A stretch of 52,087 nt of DNA from Staphylococcus sp. GSSP0090 (GCF_013391405.1 NZ_JACBFD010000005.1:1-52087); one strand, 5' to 3'; counted from the first letter of the stretch, positions 26,375 to 35,509 are shown. The notes: a model not told the origin generated them from the letters alone. Program-made: numbers and translations.

Positions 26375-26563
26375 TACAATTAACTCCCCTTATTAAGAAA
26401 TATGAAGTTAAAAAGTATGTCTAAGTTGTCCCCTTAAACATACTTTGAATAACACATCCCTATAAACACACCCTAAGTGGTACACAGTTAGACAAAGATT
26501 GTCCCCTTTGTTTGCTTGGAGAGTCACCTCGAAGCAGTTCTAACTGATGTACCACTATTTTTT
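26375..26563 (+). ncRNA. putative C-rich-motif regulatory RNA
   Basis: Plus strand. Four mostly unpaired C-rich motifs (CTCCCCTT near 26385, GTCCCCTTAAAC, ATCCCTATAAACACACCC, GTCCCCTTTGTTT) resemble the UCCC seed of staphylococcal RsaE/RsaD-type sRNAs. The 3' part 26476-26556 folds as a closed three-way unit: AGTGGTACA/TGTACCACT, then CAGTTAGA/TCTAACTG, enclosing two small hairpins, and ends in a T-run overlapping the stop codon of the convergent ASCH gene. The 5' end and promoter are not defined. Confidence 0.55.
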
Positions 26564-27008
26564 ATACATACAGAACTTTAAACTCTTCACAAACCATCAT
26601 TTCATTTTCATTAAAATCGATTCCTAACGATTCATAATACGGTTTAAAGAATGCGATATGTGCCTTGCGCCAATATGATAAAGACTTATCACCTTCACCT
26701 TCTAAGTATGCATGATGTGCTGTCACTTCATTAAATGGTGTTTGATAGACACGTGTTGTTTCAATTACACACTGTGGCTGTCCTTTTTCATTTAATACTA
26801 CACTAACCTCTCCAACTTCAGGAAGCGGTTCACCCTCCACTTTGTACGTCTCGTAACCACTGGTTGTTGCGGTCTTTTCACCTTGTTTCACTAAGTTAGC
26901 TAATTCATCTTCATCAACTCCAAAAGACCATGCGTCAAATTGGACGCCTTTATACGTTGGAAATGCTTCAATAAATTTGCGCCAATACTGCTCTATCGTT
27001 AATGCCAT
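26562..27008 (-). CDS. ASCH domain protein
   Basis: A 148-aa protein of the ASCH fold (PUA-like RNA-binding superfamily). WSFGVDEDELANLVKQGEKTATTSGYETY is the family core with the Gly-x-Lys-x-(A/S)-T-x-(S/T) signature, followed by VVLNEKGQPQCVIETTRV and WRKAHIAFFKPYYESLG. Related proteins hydrolyse acetylated cytidine or bind RNA; which applies here is unknown. The ATG follows AGGTGGAATTTAT. The stop codon overlaps the T-run of the convergent structured RNA. Confidence 0.85.
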   Translation of the reverse strand: MALTIEQYWRKFIEAFPTYKGVQFDAWSFGVDEDELANLVKQGEKTATTSGYETYKVEGEPLPEVGEVSVVLNEKGQPQCVIETTRVYQTPFNEVTAHHAYLEGEGDKSLSYWRKAHIAFFKPYYESLGIDFNENEMMVCEEFKVLYV

Positions 27009-27126
27009 ATAAATTCCACCTATTCCTTATTAGTCTCTCTTTAAAAATACCATAAAACAAAAAAATCTTCGCGCATACCATGTGGATACGCAAAGATAAT
27101 TCTCTTCATATATTAAATTTGAAACC

Positions 27127-28482
27127 CTAACCTTCTAATAATTCATTTTTATTTACTGTCAATCTATCTCGTAATAAGTATACAATGAGCATCGCAGCAA
27201 AAGCACAAATCGTTTCAGCAATTAATAATGACCATACGATACCTGGTAATCCAAAGATGCCATTCATTACAAATAGAACTGGAATAATCACAACACCTTG
27301 CAAAATAGCCATAATTGTTGCACCACGGCCTTGGCCAGTCGCTTGTAGCATACCTGTAAATAAAAATCCAATACCATTTAATAATAATGATGTCATGGTT
27401 ACTTTCAGCATAAATGTCGCCATACCGACAATAGCAGCATCATTTGAGAAAATACTTATCAGTTGATGACCCATTGTAAATACAATGATCATACATATTG
27501 CAAAAATCACTACGATTGTCATCATAACAACTTTAACAATATTTTTCATACGCGTTTTATCAGACATGAAATTATAAGCAATAAGTGGTACAACACCTTC
27601 ACACAATCCCATAATAATTAATTCTGGAAACTGTACTAATCTAAATGAAATGCCGTAACTTGCTATTGCAAAGTTCCCATAGCCAGCTAAAAATAAGTTT
27701 AATACTAGCCCTGTCACACCCATCAATATACTCATTAAAAACGCTGGAAATCCAACTTTAAAAATTTCTACTAAAATCTCTTTTGTCGGTTTTATATAGT
27801 TCAAACTCATTGTAATAAAGTCACTTTTTCTCAAAAAATAAATGATAAAAAATAGCGAAGCCACCACATTTGAAATGGCAGTACCTAAAGCAGCACCAAC
27901 GACATTTAAATCAAAACCAAATATAAGAATAGGATCCAAAATGATATTCAAAACCACACTAGACAACATACCAATCATTGAAATAATAGGTGCACCAATT
28001 GAGCGTGCAAATTGTTCTAAAATAAAGAATAATATAACAAATGGCGCGCTTAGGAACATGACTTTTAAATAAGCACTTGTAAAACCAAGTGTTTCACCAC
28101 GCGCACCTAATAATTGTGCAATCTGATCCGTAGCAAAAATGGTCAATAATATAACAATCACACCTAAGATAAGTCCACCATAAATGGAAAAACTACTAAC
28201 AAATTTCGTTTTCACATAATCTTTCGCACCTAATAATCTAGAAATATAAGTACCACCCCCAATACCAAACAAATTACCTAGACCCATTAACACTGCAAAT
28301 ATAGGCAAAGTAAGTGATATGGCTGATATCATATGACTATCACCTAAAAACCCAATAAAGTAAATGTTTAAAATACCATATATGACACTTAATAAACTGC
28401 CAATCATCATAGGGATTGAAAAATGCATCATTGCTTTAAATACTGAAGATCTTTCAAAATAATATAACTGTTCGTCTTTCAT
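27127..28482 (-). CDS. mepA: MATE family multidrug efflux pump MepA
   Basis: 451 aa with 12 hydrophobic helices. Closely similar to S. aureus MepA along its whole length as I recall it: [12 protein letters not shown] at the start, [31 protein letters not shown] in the middle, and [21 protein letters not shown], ending LLRDRLTV. MepA exports quaternary ammonium compounds, dyes, fluoroquinolones and tigecycline using a cation gradient. The ATG follows AAAGGAGAAG. MepR-type operator palindromes precede it, and mepR lies upstream. The third gene of the S. aureus mepRAB operon, mepB, is not present here. Confidence 0.92.
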   Translation of the reverse strand: MKDEQLYYFERSSVFKAMMHFSIPMMIGSLLSVIYGILNIYFIGFLGDSHMISAISLTLPIFAVLMGLGNLFGIGGGTYISRLLGAKDYVKTKFVSSFSIYGGLILGVIVILLTIFATDQIAQLLGARGETLGFTSAYLKVMFLSAPFVILFFILEQFARSIGAPIISMIGMLSSVVLNIILDPILIFGFDLNVVGAALGTAISNVVASLFFIIYFLRKSDFITMSLNYIKPTKEILVEIFKVGFPAFLMSILMGVTGLVLNLFLAGYGNFAIASYGISFRLVQFPELIIMGLCEGVVPLIAYNFMSDKTRMKNIVKVVMMTIVVIFAICMIIVFTMGHQLISIFSNDAAIVGMATFMLKVTMTSLLLNGIGFLFTGMLQATGQGRGATIMAILQGVVIIPVLFVMNGIFGLPGIVWSLLIAETICAFAAMLIVYLLRDRLTVNKNELLEG

Positions 28483-28504
28483 TCTATACTTCTCCTTTTT
28501 ATTT

Positions 28505-28530
28505 CGATATCTAATAGTTAGATATCTAAC
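28505..28530. promoter_or_regulatory. MepR operator(s) of mepA
   Basis: Perfect palindrome GTTAGATATCTAAC (28517-28530) abutting CGATATCTAAT (28505-28515), a second partial site. GTTAGAT is the MepR signature in S. aureus. Confidence 0.85.
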
Positions 28531-28548
28531 TATATATTTAAAATTATG

Positions 28549-28580
28549 GTGGCTGTTGATTTTTATCTGACAACAGCCAC
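28549..28580 (-). terminator. terminator between mepR and mepA
   Basis: Perfect 10-bp arms GTGGCTGTTG/CAACAGCCAC just after mepR, with a modest T-rich tail on the minus strand. Confidence 0.65.
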
Positions 28581-28589
28581 TTATAGTAA

Positions 28590-29012
28590 CTAATCTTCCA
28601 AACTACTGAGCATTTTAGATAGATTTTGTTTCATTATTTTATTTTCTTCTTCAGATAACTGCGCACACATGAGTGCTTCAATTTCATCAAATACGCCAGT
28701 AAACCCTTCGACTAACTTCCTACCTGACGCTGTTAGCCCTAAATTTTTACGCCTTGTATCATTCGCATCTACATAGCGGTAAATGAGTTGCTTACTTTCT
28801 AAATTCTTAAGTAAGTTACTTACAGTTGACCCTTTCCGTTGCAAAGCATTTACAATGTCATTCTGCGTAAGTCCATCCGCTTGATGTGCATATAAATAAC
28901 CTAGCGTATGACCTTGTTCGTTTGTAATATCATACATTTTCAAACGTTGATCTGCCTTTCGTTTCATCTCATGGCTTATCATTCTAAATAAATATCCATA
29001 TGACTGTTCCAA
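28590..29012 (-). CDS. mepR: MarR family repressor MepR
   Basis: A 140-aa MarR-type regulator, near identical in layout to S. aureus Mep[19 protein letters not shown] at the dimer helix, [31 protein letters not shown] as winged-helix recognition region, and [21 protein letters not shown] in the wing. It represses mepA and itself and is released by MepA substrates (literature knowledge). The start is TTG five bases after GAGGTG. An operator palindrome lies just upstream at 29029-29042. Confidence 0.9.
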   Translation of the reverse strand: MEQSYGYLFRMISHEMKRKADQRLKMYDITNEQGHTLGYLYAHQADGLTQNDIVNALQRKGSTVSNLLKNLESKQLIYRYVDANDTRRKNLGLTASGRKLVEGFTGVFDEIEALMCAQLSEEENKIMKQNLSKMLSSLED

Positions 29013-29028
29013 ACAAGCACCTCATTTA

Positions 29029-29042
29029 ATTAGATATCTAAC
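29029..29042. promoter_or_regulatory. MepR operator of mepR
   Basis: ATTAGATATCTAAC, one base from the perfect palindrome before mepA, 17 bases above the mepR start. Confidence 0.82.
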
Positions 29043-29158
29043 GATAATAATACACTGTTTTTTTCTGGTGTCAATTGTTTTTTGCTTTTTTTAAATTTAA
29101 GATAAAAGGTCACATCGTTGTTATTAAAAATATTGAGTTAATCCTAAGTTATACAAAA

Positions 29159-29194
29159 AAGCTGTCATAAAGTCGCGAAACTTTATGACAGCTT
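29159..29194 (-). terminator. terminator of proP
   Basis: Perfect arms AAGCTGTCATAAAGT/ACTTTATGACAGCTT followed by a T-run on the minus strand. Confidence 0.85.
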
Positions 29195-29227
29195 AACTTT
29201 TATTTTTCCATTAATATACTCGTTTAA

Positions 29228-30640
29228 TTAAACACGTTTGTCTTTTGCCCACCACATTGCTTTATCAGGGTTATTGGCATAATATTCATACTCTTCATCA
29301 CTTTCAACGTTAGGATATGAACCTTTAAGTGATTTACCAGAAGTACTGACGTGTAATAAAGTGATAACGATAATACCAACTATACTCATTGCAGTTAGAT
29401 AATAAGCTGGAGATAATGGATCTCCTGTCTTCGCTACAAGTGATGATGCAATTAATGGCGTTGTCCCACCAAATAATGATACAGAAACATTGAATGTGAC
29501 TGCCAAGGTTCTATATCTTATATGTGTATAGAACATTGTAGGTAAAGAACCAGGCATCGTCGCTTCGTAAGTTGATAAGAAGAAACCTAAGACAAAGATA
29601 CCCACAATTATAAATATAATTGAAGTTGTTTGCATTAATGCAAATGCACCAATACTCAATACAGCTGTACCGATAAGTCCGATTAAGAATACATTCTTCT
29701 CACCTATTCTATCTGCAATACGTCCAAACATTAACGCTAACGGAATCATCACTGCCATGACAAGCGTGATCAACACAGATACCGTTGTACTATCTAATTT
29801 CACAATTTCTTGTAAATATGATGGCATATATGAAGTTACCATATAGTTTGTACAGTTAAAGAACGCAACTGCAACAAAACAAACGATAATGTCTTTATAA
29901 TAATATCTAATAATTGTTAAGAAACCAATATTATCTCTCTTCGGTTTCGATGCAAGTTCATTTTCATAAACAGGTGACTCTTCTAATTTTCTTCTTAAAT
30001 AAAAACCAAATATACCTAAGAATAATCCTAAGATAAATGGAATTCTCCAACCCCATGATGCCATTTGATCATCATTTAAAAAGAAGAATAATAGTCCACT
30101 TAATACTGATGCTGCAATATAGCCAGATAATGTACCAATTTCTAAACCAGATCCTAGTGTATTACGCTTTCTGTCTGGTGATGACTCTGCTACATAAACC
30201 ATAGCGCCTGCATATTCTCCACCAGTTGAGAAGCCTTGTAACACCCTACCTAATAAGAGTAGTATCGGTGCCCAAACACCAATTTGATCGTATGTAGGTA
30301 ATAATCCAATGAGTAGCGTAGAGAACGCCATCATAATAATGGTTGTCGTTAATACGACTTTTCGACCATATTTATCACCAATAATGCCAAAGATAATACC
30401 GCCGACAGGTCTAAGTAAAAATGCAATGGCAAATGTCGCAAATGTAAAAATTGTCTTGAGTTGATCATTTTCAACCGAACTGAAAAAATTTTGCCCTAGT
30501 ATGACCGCTAAATAAGAATATAAACCAAAGTCAAACCATTCCATCGCGTTTCCGATACCTGTGGCAAACACAGTTTTTTTAGCTGCTTTAGGATCAACCT
30601 TATTTATATTACTTTTATCAAAATCCTTTTCATAATCCAT
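29228..30640 (-). CDS. proP: MHS-family MFS transporter (ProP-like)
   Basis: A 470-aa metabolite:H+ symporter with 12 hydrophobic helices. Family motifs are [24 protein letters not shown] in TM1, [21 protein letters not shown] (loop 2-3, motif A with Asp and Arg), and [22 protein letters not shown] in TM5. Orthologue by position of S. aureus proP, linked to proline or betaine uptake. The GTG four codons earlier overlaps GGGAG, so the ATG at 30640 is preferred. Substrate choice is inherited from the annotated S. aureus gene and not proven here. A terminator follows it. Confidence 0.85.
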   Translation of the reverse strand: MDYEKDFDKSNINKVDPKAAKKTVFATGIGNAMEWFDFGLYSYLAVILGQNFFSSVENDQLKTIFTFATFAIAFLLRPVGGIIFGIIGDKYGRKVVLTTTIIMMAFSTLLIGLLPTYDQIGVWAPILLLLGRVLQGFSTGGEYAGAMVYVAESSPDRKRNTLGSGLEIGTLSGYIAASVLSGLLFFFLNDDQMASWGWRIPFILGLFLGIFGFYLRRKLEESPVYENELASKPKRDNIGFLTIIRYYYKDIIVCFVAVAFFNCTNYMVTSYMPSYLQEIVKLDSTTVSVLITLVMAVMIPLALMFGRIADRIGEKNVFLIGLIGTAVLSIGAFALMQTTSIIFIIVGIFVLGFFLSTYEATMPGSLPTMFYTHIRYRTLAVTFNVSVSLFGGTTPLIASSLVAKTGDPLSPAYYLTAMSIVGIIVITLLHVSTSGKSLKGSYPNVESDEEYEYYANNPDKAMWWAKDKRV

Positions 30641-30830
30641 GAATGTGTCCACTCCCTTAACATGTTATATAATTATACGGAGTTAATTAATATTGTCAAA
30701 TTGAATTAAGTTTTATAAAGAATTTCCAAATTATTTTTATGCAAAAATTGTATATTACTTACCGCAAAAATTCATTTCTTAAATTTGATTTCTATAAATA
30801 ATTACAACACAGACCCATGGATTTATTTTT

Positions 30831-31094
30831 TTAACCTTTAATTATTTTCATTAATGTTTCATCGTGTTGATTTAAAATAACCACATGATTCTCAGAAACT
30901 TTTTTGAATTGTATTAGCTCATCTATGCTAATCGTTTTAATATATTTAACGCTATATGAGTCCCATTTTAGACGCTGATTTTGAAGTGCCATTTGCACAA
31001 TCATTTGTCCTGGCACAATATGTGAGTGGATTGGATTTTGGTCATTGATTAATTTCAAATAATTAATTATTTCTTCGCTATTTATATTAAACAT
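30831..31094 (-). CDS. small MaoC/hotdog-like protein downstream of vraC
   Basis: 87 aa. INDQNPIH and IVPGQMIVQMALQN are the two characteristic parts of a MaoC-type R-hydratase (the NPIH catalytic Asp/His region and the P-G helix), but the protein is shorter than a full hotdog domain. The C-terminal part ends in a beta-rich VILNQHDETLMKIIKG. The ATG is one base after the vraC stop (TAAAATG), with GGAG inside vraC, so the two are translated together. It may complete VraC as a split hotdog enzyme. Function inferred. Confidence 0.7.
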   Translation of the reverse strand: MFNINSEEIINYLKLINDQNPIHSHIVPGQMIVQMALQNQRLKWDSYSVKYIKTISIDELIQFKKVSENHVVILNQHDETLMKIIKG

Positions 31095-31095
31095 T

Positions 31096-31458
31096 TTAAA
31101 TTTTCTCCATAAACGTTTGTCTGATAGTTATGCATTTATATTTATTTTTATAAATTTCCAATTTCAAGACATATTTCATAAATTGCCGCACCTTTTTCCG
31201 CTCTAACACAACCATTTGTGCCGAATAGTGTACATTTACCTCAATAGCTTGTATTTGAGTAACTTCCGTTTCTCTAAGTATGATTTCCTTTTGTTGAAAT
31301 GGTTCGAATAACGTAAATTCCGGCCATAACTTAGCACAATAAAGCGGAGGGACAATATCTTCTTCTAAAATATGAAAAAATGCATTATACCGACGTACGT
31401 CCGCTTCATTAAATATGACATCTCTAATCTCATGACCATCTTTCAAATAAAGCTGCAT
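31096..31458 (-). CDS. vraC: VraC, hotdog-like partner of the vra fatty-acid genes
   Basis: 121 aa, the same length as S. aureus VraC as I remember it, with IVPPLYCAKLWPEFTLFEPF and TEVTQIQAIEVNVHYSAQM matching its pattern. No catalytic residues can be named; it resembles the second half of a hotdog fold. The start ATG lies inside vraB (29-base overlap) after GGAGG. The frame continues 16 codons upstream without a ribosome site, so the internal ATG is chosen. The unit vraA-vraB-vraC and the next gene is induced by cell-wall antibiotics in S. aureus (literature knowledge). Confidence 0.82.
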   Translation of the reverse strand: MQLYLKDGHEIRDVIFNEADVRRYNAFFHILEEDIVPPLYCAKLWPEFTLFEPFQQKEIILRETEVTQIQAIEVNVHYSAQMVVLERKKVRQFMKYVLKLEIYKNKYKCITIRQTFMEKI

Positions 31459-32572
31459 TGCCCATTCCTCCGCCAATCCCCATTGTTGCAATGGTTTTTT
31501 TATCATTTTTCATATGAAACAAGCGTGTGACAAGTGCTGCACCACTAGCACCATACGGATGACCAGTAGCAATAGCACCACCATATTTATTCAACTTATA
31601 TGCTGGTATTTCCAAACATCTTTGACTGGCTACTACTTGAGACGCGAATGCTTCATTCAGTTCTATTGCGTTGATGTCTTCTATCGTCATCTTGTTTTTG
31701 CGAAGTAATTTAGAAACTGCGGGTACTGGCCCCATACCTAGCAATGTCGGTTCTACGCCTAATGTAACGCTATCTTTAAATACTAAACCATCTTTAAAAC
31801 CGTGCGCTAAAGCCGTTTTTTTATCCATGATCATAAGTAATACTGCGCCATCATTTTTCATGCAACAATTTCCAGCCGTAACCGTACCACCTTGCAACAA
31901 GGGTTTTAGGCGGCTTAATGTTCGTTCATTCAATCGTTCTTTGATGCTATCATCTCTATTAAAGATATTACCTTTAACACTTAGATTTATCATTTCTTGC
32001 TGAATGATATGATTTTCATAGGCTTCTAGTGTTTTTTTATGACTATTTAAAGCGTATTGATCTTGCGCCCCCCTTGTAATCCCATACACTTTAGCGACAT
32101 TTTCTGCTGCCTCAATCATGGATGGATCTTGTCCTTCTGGTGCAAACGAAGCACGTTCAAAGAATTCTGGTAAATGTGTGTCATAAACAGATTGTGGTCT
32201 TTTAATTTTCCATGGTGCTCTACTCGTACTTTCTACACCACCTGCAAAATAAATATGACCTGCCCCTGCTTGTATCATCCTACATGCTTGAACAACCGCT
32301 TCTAGTCCAGAACCACACTGTCTATCTATCGTTAAACCTGGTATATGCTCACTTAACCCTGCTTCAAGTAAAGATTTTCTAGCAATATTCCCACCATTAC
32401 CTACAACATTACCGAGAATGACATCATCAATATGAGACATTGCGTCTGGATACGTTTCAATAAAATGATGAAATAATGGTTTTAATAAATCTTCTGGTTC
32501 CAAGTGTTTGAGTGAACCACCATATTTACCAAATGCCGTACGTTTCGCAGCAACAATAACAACTTCTGTCAT
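31430..32572 (-). CDS. vraB: acetyl-CoA C-acyltransferase (thiolase) VraB
   Basis: A 380-aa thiolase. The nucleophilic Cys lies in TIDRQCGSGLEAVVQACRMI near residue 88, the second part of the active site in NEAFASQVVASQ (His/Asn region) and KYGGAIATGHPYGASGAALVTRL, and the terminal GIGGGMGNAALFERW carries a Gly-rich C-terminus. The usual final catalytic Cys in thiolases (CxG in the last motif) reads MGIGGGMG here, so the second Cys is missing, which may alter the reaction. It starts three bases after vraA. Likely beta-oxidation or acetoacetyl-CoA formation. Confidence 0.85.
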   Translation of the reverse strand: MTEVVIVAAKRTAFGKYGGSLKHLEPEDLLKPLFHHFIETYPDAMSHIDDVILGNVVGNGGNIARKSLLEAGLSEHIPGLTIDRQCGSGLEAVVQACRMIQAGAGHIYFAGGVESTSRAPWKIKRPQSVYDTHLPEFFERASFAPEGQDPSMIEAAENVAKVYGITRGAQDQYALNSHKKTLEAYENHIIQQEMINLSVKGNIFNRDDSIKERLNERTLSRLKPLLQGGTVTAGNCCMKNDGAVLLMIMDKKTALAHGFKDGLVFKDSVTLGVEPTLLGMGPVPAVSKLLRKNKMTIEDINAIELNEAFASQVVASQRCLEIPAYKLNKYGGAIATGHPYGASGAALVTRLFHMKNDKKTIATMGIGGGMGNAALFERWS

Positions 32573-32575
32573 AAT

Positions 32576-33940
32576 TTATAGTACTCCTTTCGCATAACGC
32601 TGTTTCATCGTTTCACGTGCTATTTTCCCACTTTGGGTATATTCCATTTTTTCTACTTTTAAAAGTTTGGAAGGTATTTGGTATCTTGCTAATCGCTTCG
32701 ATAAAAACGATTTTAGTGTGCTGTATGTAACAGTTTCTGTGCCTGTATATAATAAGACAGCAATTTCACCAAATTTTGTGTGCGGTTCGCTAATCACTAA
32801 AACCTCATTAAAATGTTCGAAGTTTTGTACTACACGTTCAATCTCTATCGGATAAACATTTCTACCTCCAATGATCATGCGGTCATGCTCACGACCGTGT
32901 AAATATAGAAAGTTATGCGCATCTATTGATGCAAAATCACCGATATCTATCCAACCATCGCTTTGATTTGCATCCTCAACATAGCCACTAAAAATCATAT
33001 TACTCTTGACTTTCAATTTACCAATACCATTGTCGTCAGTCCGTTCAAGATCGATTGTAACGTTTGGAAATAACTTGCCTACAGAATGGCTAGGTGCTTC
33101 ATTATTATAGTTATAACTTATAAAACTTGCTTCCGATGTACCAAAGAACTCTATTAACGTTGCATTAGGAAAATGCATCGCAACACGTTCCCTTAAACGA
33201 TATGGTAATTTATCACCAGTAGAAAAAATACATTTAATTTGCTGTGTTTTTAATGAATGCGCTACATAGGCATCTAACATGGTAGGCACTACAAACAAAG
33301 CACAATGATTGAGTTTATGATCATCATGTAACATCTGCGCTAATGCTTGCGCATCAAATTGCTGTTGTCCGATAAACGTTCGTCCTGTATAGAGCGCAAA
33401 GACACACACAAATAAAGATAATGAATGTGATAAGGGGCCAGGTGCAATCATTGTCTCTATTCCCATTTCCATTAATTTTTCTGTTTCTTCATAAGAATAT
33501 ATCCAAGATGCTTCATTTCTATAATATGCTTTGGGTAATCCTGTCGTTCCAGAAGTATAGCCAATATGTAATACATCTTCATGCCATTTAAGATATTTTT
33601 GTTTTTTATGCGTATCGATCACTTCAAGCTCATTATTTATTAAAAATGGTATGCCATCATGGTTTATCAATGTATTAATCTGAGTTTCTGACCAGCGATA
33701 GTCCAATATGCAAGGAATACAGTGATGGTCAAGCATGGTTAAATATAGTTCTATGGTTATTAAAGGGTCTTCAATTAGCAATCCCACATAACTATATTGT
33801 GGCATGTGCTTAAATCGTTGCTTATGCTGGTTCATATGTTGCTTTAATTGTGCATATGTCCGTTTCTCTTCTCCAAAGTCTAACGCGTATTGATTGGGTT
33901 GCTTTTTCGCATAATAATCTAATTTCTTTAGTAACTCCAT
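32576..33940 (-). CDS. vraA: acyl-CoA synthetase/AMP-forming ligase VraA
   Basis: About 454 aa of the ANL superfamily. The phosphate loop HIGYTSGTTGLPKAYYR is near residue 135, EFFGTSEASFISY is the A5 motif, DGWIDIGDFASIDAHNFLYLHGREHDRMIIGGRNVYPIEIE covers A7-A8, and QSGKIARETMKQRY provides the C-terminal catalytic Lys. It should activate fatty acids or related acids to acyl-CoA. The start is placed at ATG after GGGG and eight bases; an ATG two codons earlier is also possible. First gene of vraA-B-C. Confidence 0.85.
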   Translation of the reverse strand: MELLKKLDYYAKKQPNQYALDFGEEKRTYAQLKQHMNQHKQRFKHMPQYSYVGLLIEDPLITIELYLTMLDHHCIPCILDYRWSETQINTLINHDGIPFLINNELEVIDTHKKQKYLKWHEDVLHIGYTSGTTGLPKAYYRNEASWIYSYEETEKLMEMGIETMIAPGPLSHSLSLFVCVFALYTGRTFIGQQQFDAQALAQMLHDDHKLNHCALFVVPTMLDAYVAHSLKTQQIKCIFSTGDKLPYRLRERVAMHFPNATLIEFFGTSEASFISYNYNNEAPSHSVGKLFPNVTIDLERTDDNGIGKLKVKSNMIFSGYVEDANQSDGWIDIGDFASIDAHNFLYLHGREHDRMIIGGRNVYPIEIERVVQNFEHFNEVLVISEPHTKFGEIAVLLYTGTETVTYSTLKSFLSKRLARYQIPSKLLKVEKMEYTQSGKIARETMKQRYAKGVL

Positions 33941-33959
33941 TGTCATAACCCCATTATTT

Positions 33960-33986
33960 GTTAACTTATATAACAAATATGTTAAC
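33960..33986. promoter_or_regulatory. GTTAAC..GTTAAC inverted repeat above vraA
   Basis: GTTAAC at 33960-33965 and 33981-33986, separated by 15 A/T-rich bases, about 20 bases upstream of vraA. A candidate operator for a TetR- or MarR-type regulator; no other support. Confidence 0.35.
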
Positions 33987-34247
33987 ATTAAATTCGTGAA
34001 ATAGCATGAAACTTTCCTTGTGGTAACAGGAAACATAAACAACCCAATTTCAATTCATTTATACGCTCATTTTGGTGAAGCTAACTTATTTTTTGAATAA
34101 TTCTGTTTTGATTTTGGGGAAATATCCCATTTTTAGCCAAAATCTCAAAACGACCATCTTAAACCATTGCATGCCTGTCGCCAATTGTTAACTATCTAGT
34201 CCATACATCTTGGGGGTTAAATAGCGGATTTAATGTTTGCATAAAAA
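33987..34247. other. intergenic between hxlB terminator and vraA
   Basis: No gene. Around 34120-34220 the sequence looks unusually constrained for a spacer and resembles a staphylococcal intergenic repeat I partly remember, but no second copy occurs in this window. Confidence 0.35.
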
Positions 34248-34282
34248 AACTGTCAACAAAGTTCGAAACTTTGTCGACAGTT
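34248..34282 (-). terminator. terminator of hxlA-hxlB
   Basis: Arms AACTGTCAACAAAGT and ACTTTGTCGACAGTT around TCGAA, followed by TTTTTTTAT on the minus strand. Confidence 0.85.
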
Positions 34283-34326
34283 TAGCATCTAAGCAACATG
34301 GCTTATATGTTTAAATCGATATTCAA

Positions 34327-34875
34327 TTATTCTAAATTAGCATGATTTTGTTGCATTGTTTCTTCATCTACATTCAATTCGGACATTAAATCTAAAACAA
34401 TACTATCTAACAAAATCTGTGAAGCCTGTTCAAAAAGACTACCTAAAGGTTGTGTTGAACCCTCAGCATCATATTTTGTACCGGCTGGTAACTCAATGAC
34501 TGCATTGGCAAGTTTACCAATTGCTGAATTAGGACTTGTCGTTAATAATACAACCTCAGCACCAACATCTTTAGCTTTTTCGGTTAAGATACGTAAATGC
34601 TCCGTCGAACCAGAACCAGAAATCACAACAAATAAATCATCTTTTGTAATTGATGGCGTCGTGGATTCTCCGATTACATGCGCATATTTACCTAATTGAT
34701 TTAAACGCATCGCAAAACTATTCGCTACAAATCCAGAACGACCTTTACCCGCTACAAAGACTTGGCTCGCCTTAACGACTTGTTCTAAAAAAGCTTCTGC
34801 CTCATTATCTCTCACATGCGAAAGTGTATGATCTAATTCATCTAAAATTAATCGATAATTTGTAATTTCAGTCAT
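34327..34875 (-). CDS. hxlB: 6-phospho-3-hexuloisomerase
   Basis: 182 aa, one SIS domain. It isomerises 3-hexulose 6-phosphate to fructose 6-phosphate in the ribulose monophosphate formaldehyde route. VFVAGKGRSGFVANSFAMRL is the phosphosugar-binding loop, with VVISGSGSTEHLRI and the C-terminal GSLFEQASQILLDSIVL. The start is taken as ATG one base after the hxlA stop, with GAAGG inside hxlA; a further upstream codon lies inside hxlA. Operon with hxlA, probably for formaldehyde detoxification or ribulose 5-phosphate supply. Confidence 0.92.
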   Translation of the reverse strand: MTEITNYRLILDELDHTLSHVRDNEAEAFLEQVVKASQVFVAGKGRSGFVANSFAMRLNQLGKYAHVIGESTTPSITKDDLFVVISGSGSTEHLRILTEKAKDVGAEVVLLTTSPNSAIGKLANAVIELPAGTKYDAEGSTQPLGSLFEQASQILLDSIVLDLMSELNVDEETMQQNHANLE

Positions 34876-34876
34876 A

Positions 34877-35509
34877 TTATCTGCCTTCAATCGCATCTTT
34901 ACATGCTTTCGCAGCTGCTACTGGATCATCTGCATTCGCAATACCGCCACCAACAACAACTAAATCTGGGTCTTCTGCTACAACCTCTTTAATTGTGTCA
35001 GGTTTAATACCACCAATAACTGCTACTTTAGAATTATTAATGACTGATTTAACTTGACGTAAACTTTCTAATGGTGATTCACCTTCAGCTTGTAAATCAT
35101 AACCAGTGTGTACAGCAATATAATCTGCACCTAATTCATCTAATTCTTTCGCACGTTTTTGTAAGTCTTGTACTGCAATCATATCAACTAATAACTCTTT
35201 GCCATTTTTATGCGCTTCTTCAACTGCACCTTTAATTGATGCATCTTCAGCAACACCTAAGATTGTTACGACATCGGCACCAAATTTAACTGCTTGGCTT
35301 ACTTCATAATCTGCTGCATCCATAATTTTTAAATCTGCTAAAACTTTTACGCCTTCAATATTATCATTTAAATATTGTACCGCTGGTAAACCTTCATTAA
35401 TAACAATAGGTGTACCAATTTCTACGATATCTACATAATCTTTCACTTTATTTGCAAGCTCTGCCGCTTCCTCTTTATTTAATAAATCAATTGCTAGTTG
35501 TAATTCCAA
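34877..35509 (-). CDS. hxlA: 3-hexulose-6-phosphate synthase
   Basis: 210 aa, an orotidine-decarboxylase-superfamily TIM barrel that condenses formaldehyde with ribulose 5-phosphate. LQLAIDLL at the N-terminus, KVLADLKIMDAADYE (catalytic Asp-Lys-x-x-Asp pattern near residues 59-67) and VGGGIANADDPVAAAK (phosphate-binding loop) are visible. The start is TTG with AAGGG nine bases upstream; the ATG three codons earlier abuts the same AAGGG and is unlikely. Followed by hxlB with one base between. No formaldehyde regulator is visible in the neighbourhood. Confidence 0.92.
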   Translation of the reverse strand: MELQLAIDLLNKEEAAELANKVKDYVDIVEIGTPIVINEGLPAVQYLNDNIEGVKVLADLKIMDAADYEVSQAVKFGADVVTILGVAEDASIKGAVEEAHKNGKELLVDMIAVQDLQKRAKELDELGADYIAVHTGYDLQAEGESPLESLRQVKSVINNSKVAVIGGIKPDTIKEVVAEDPDLVVVGGGIANADDPVAAAKACKDAIEGR

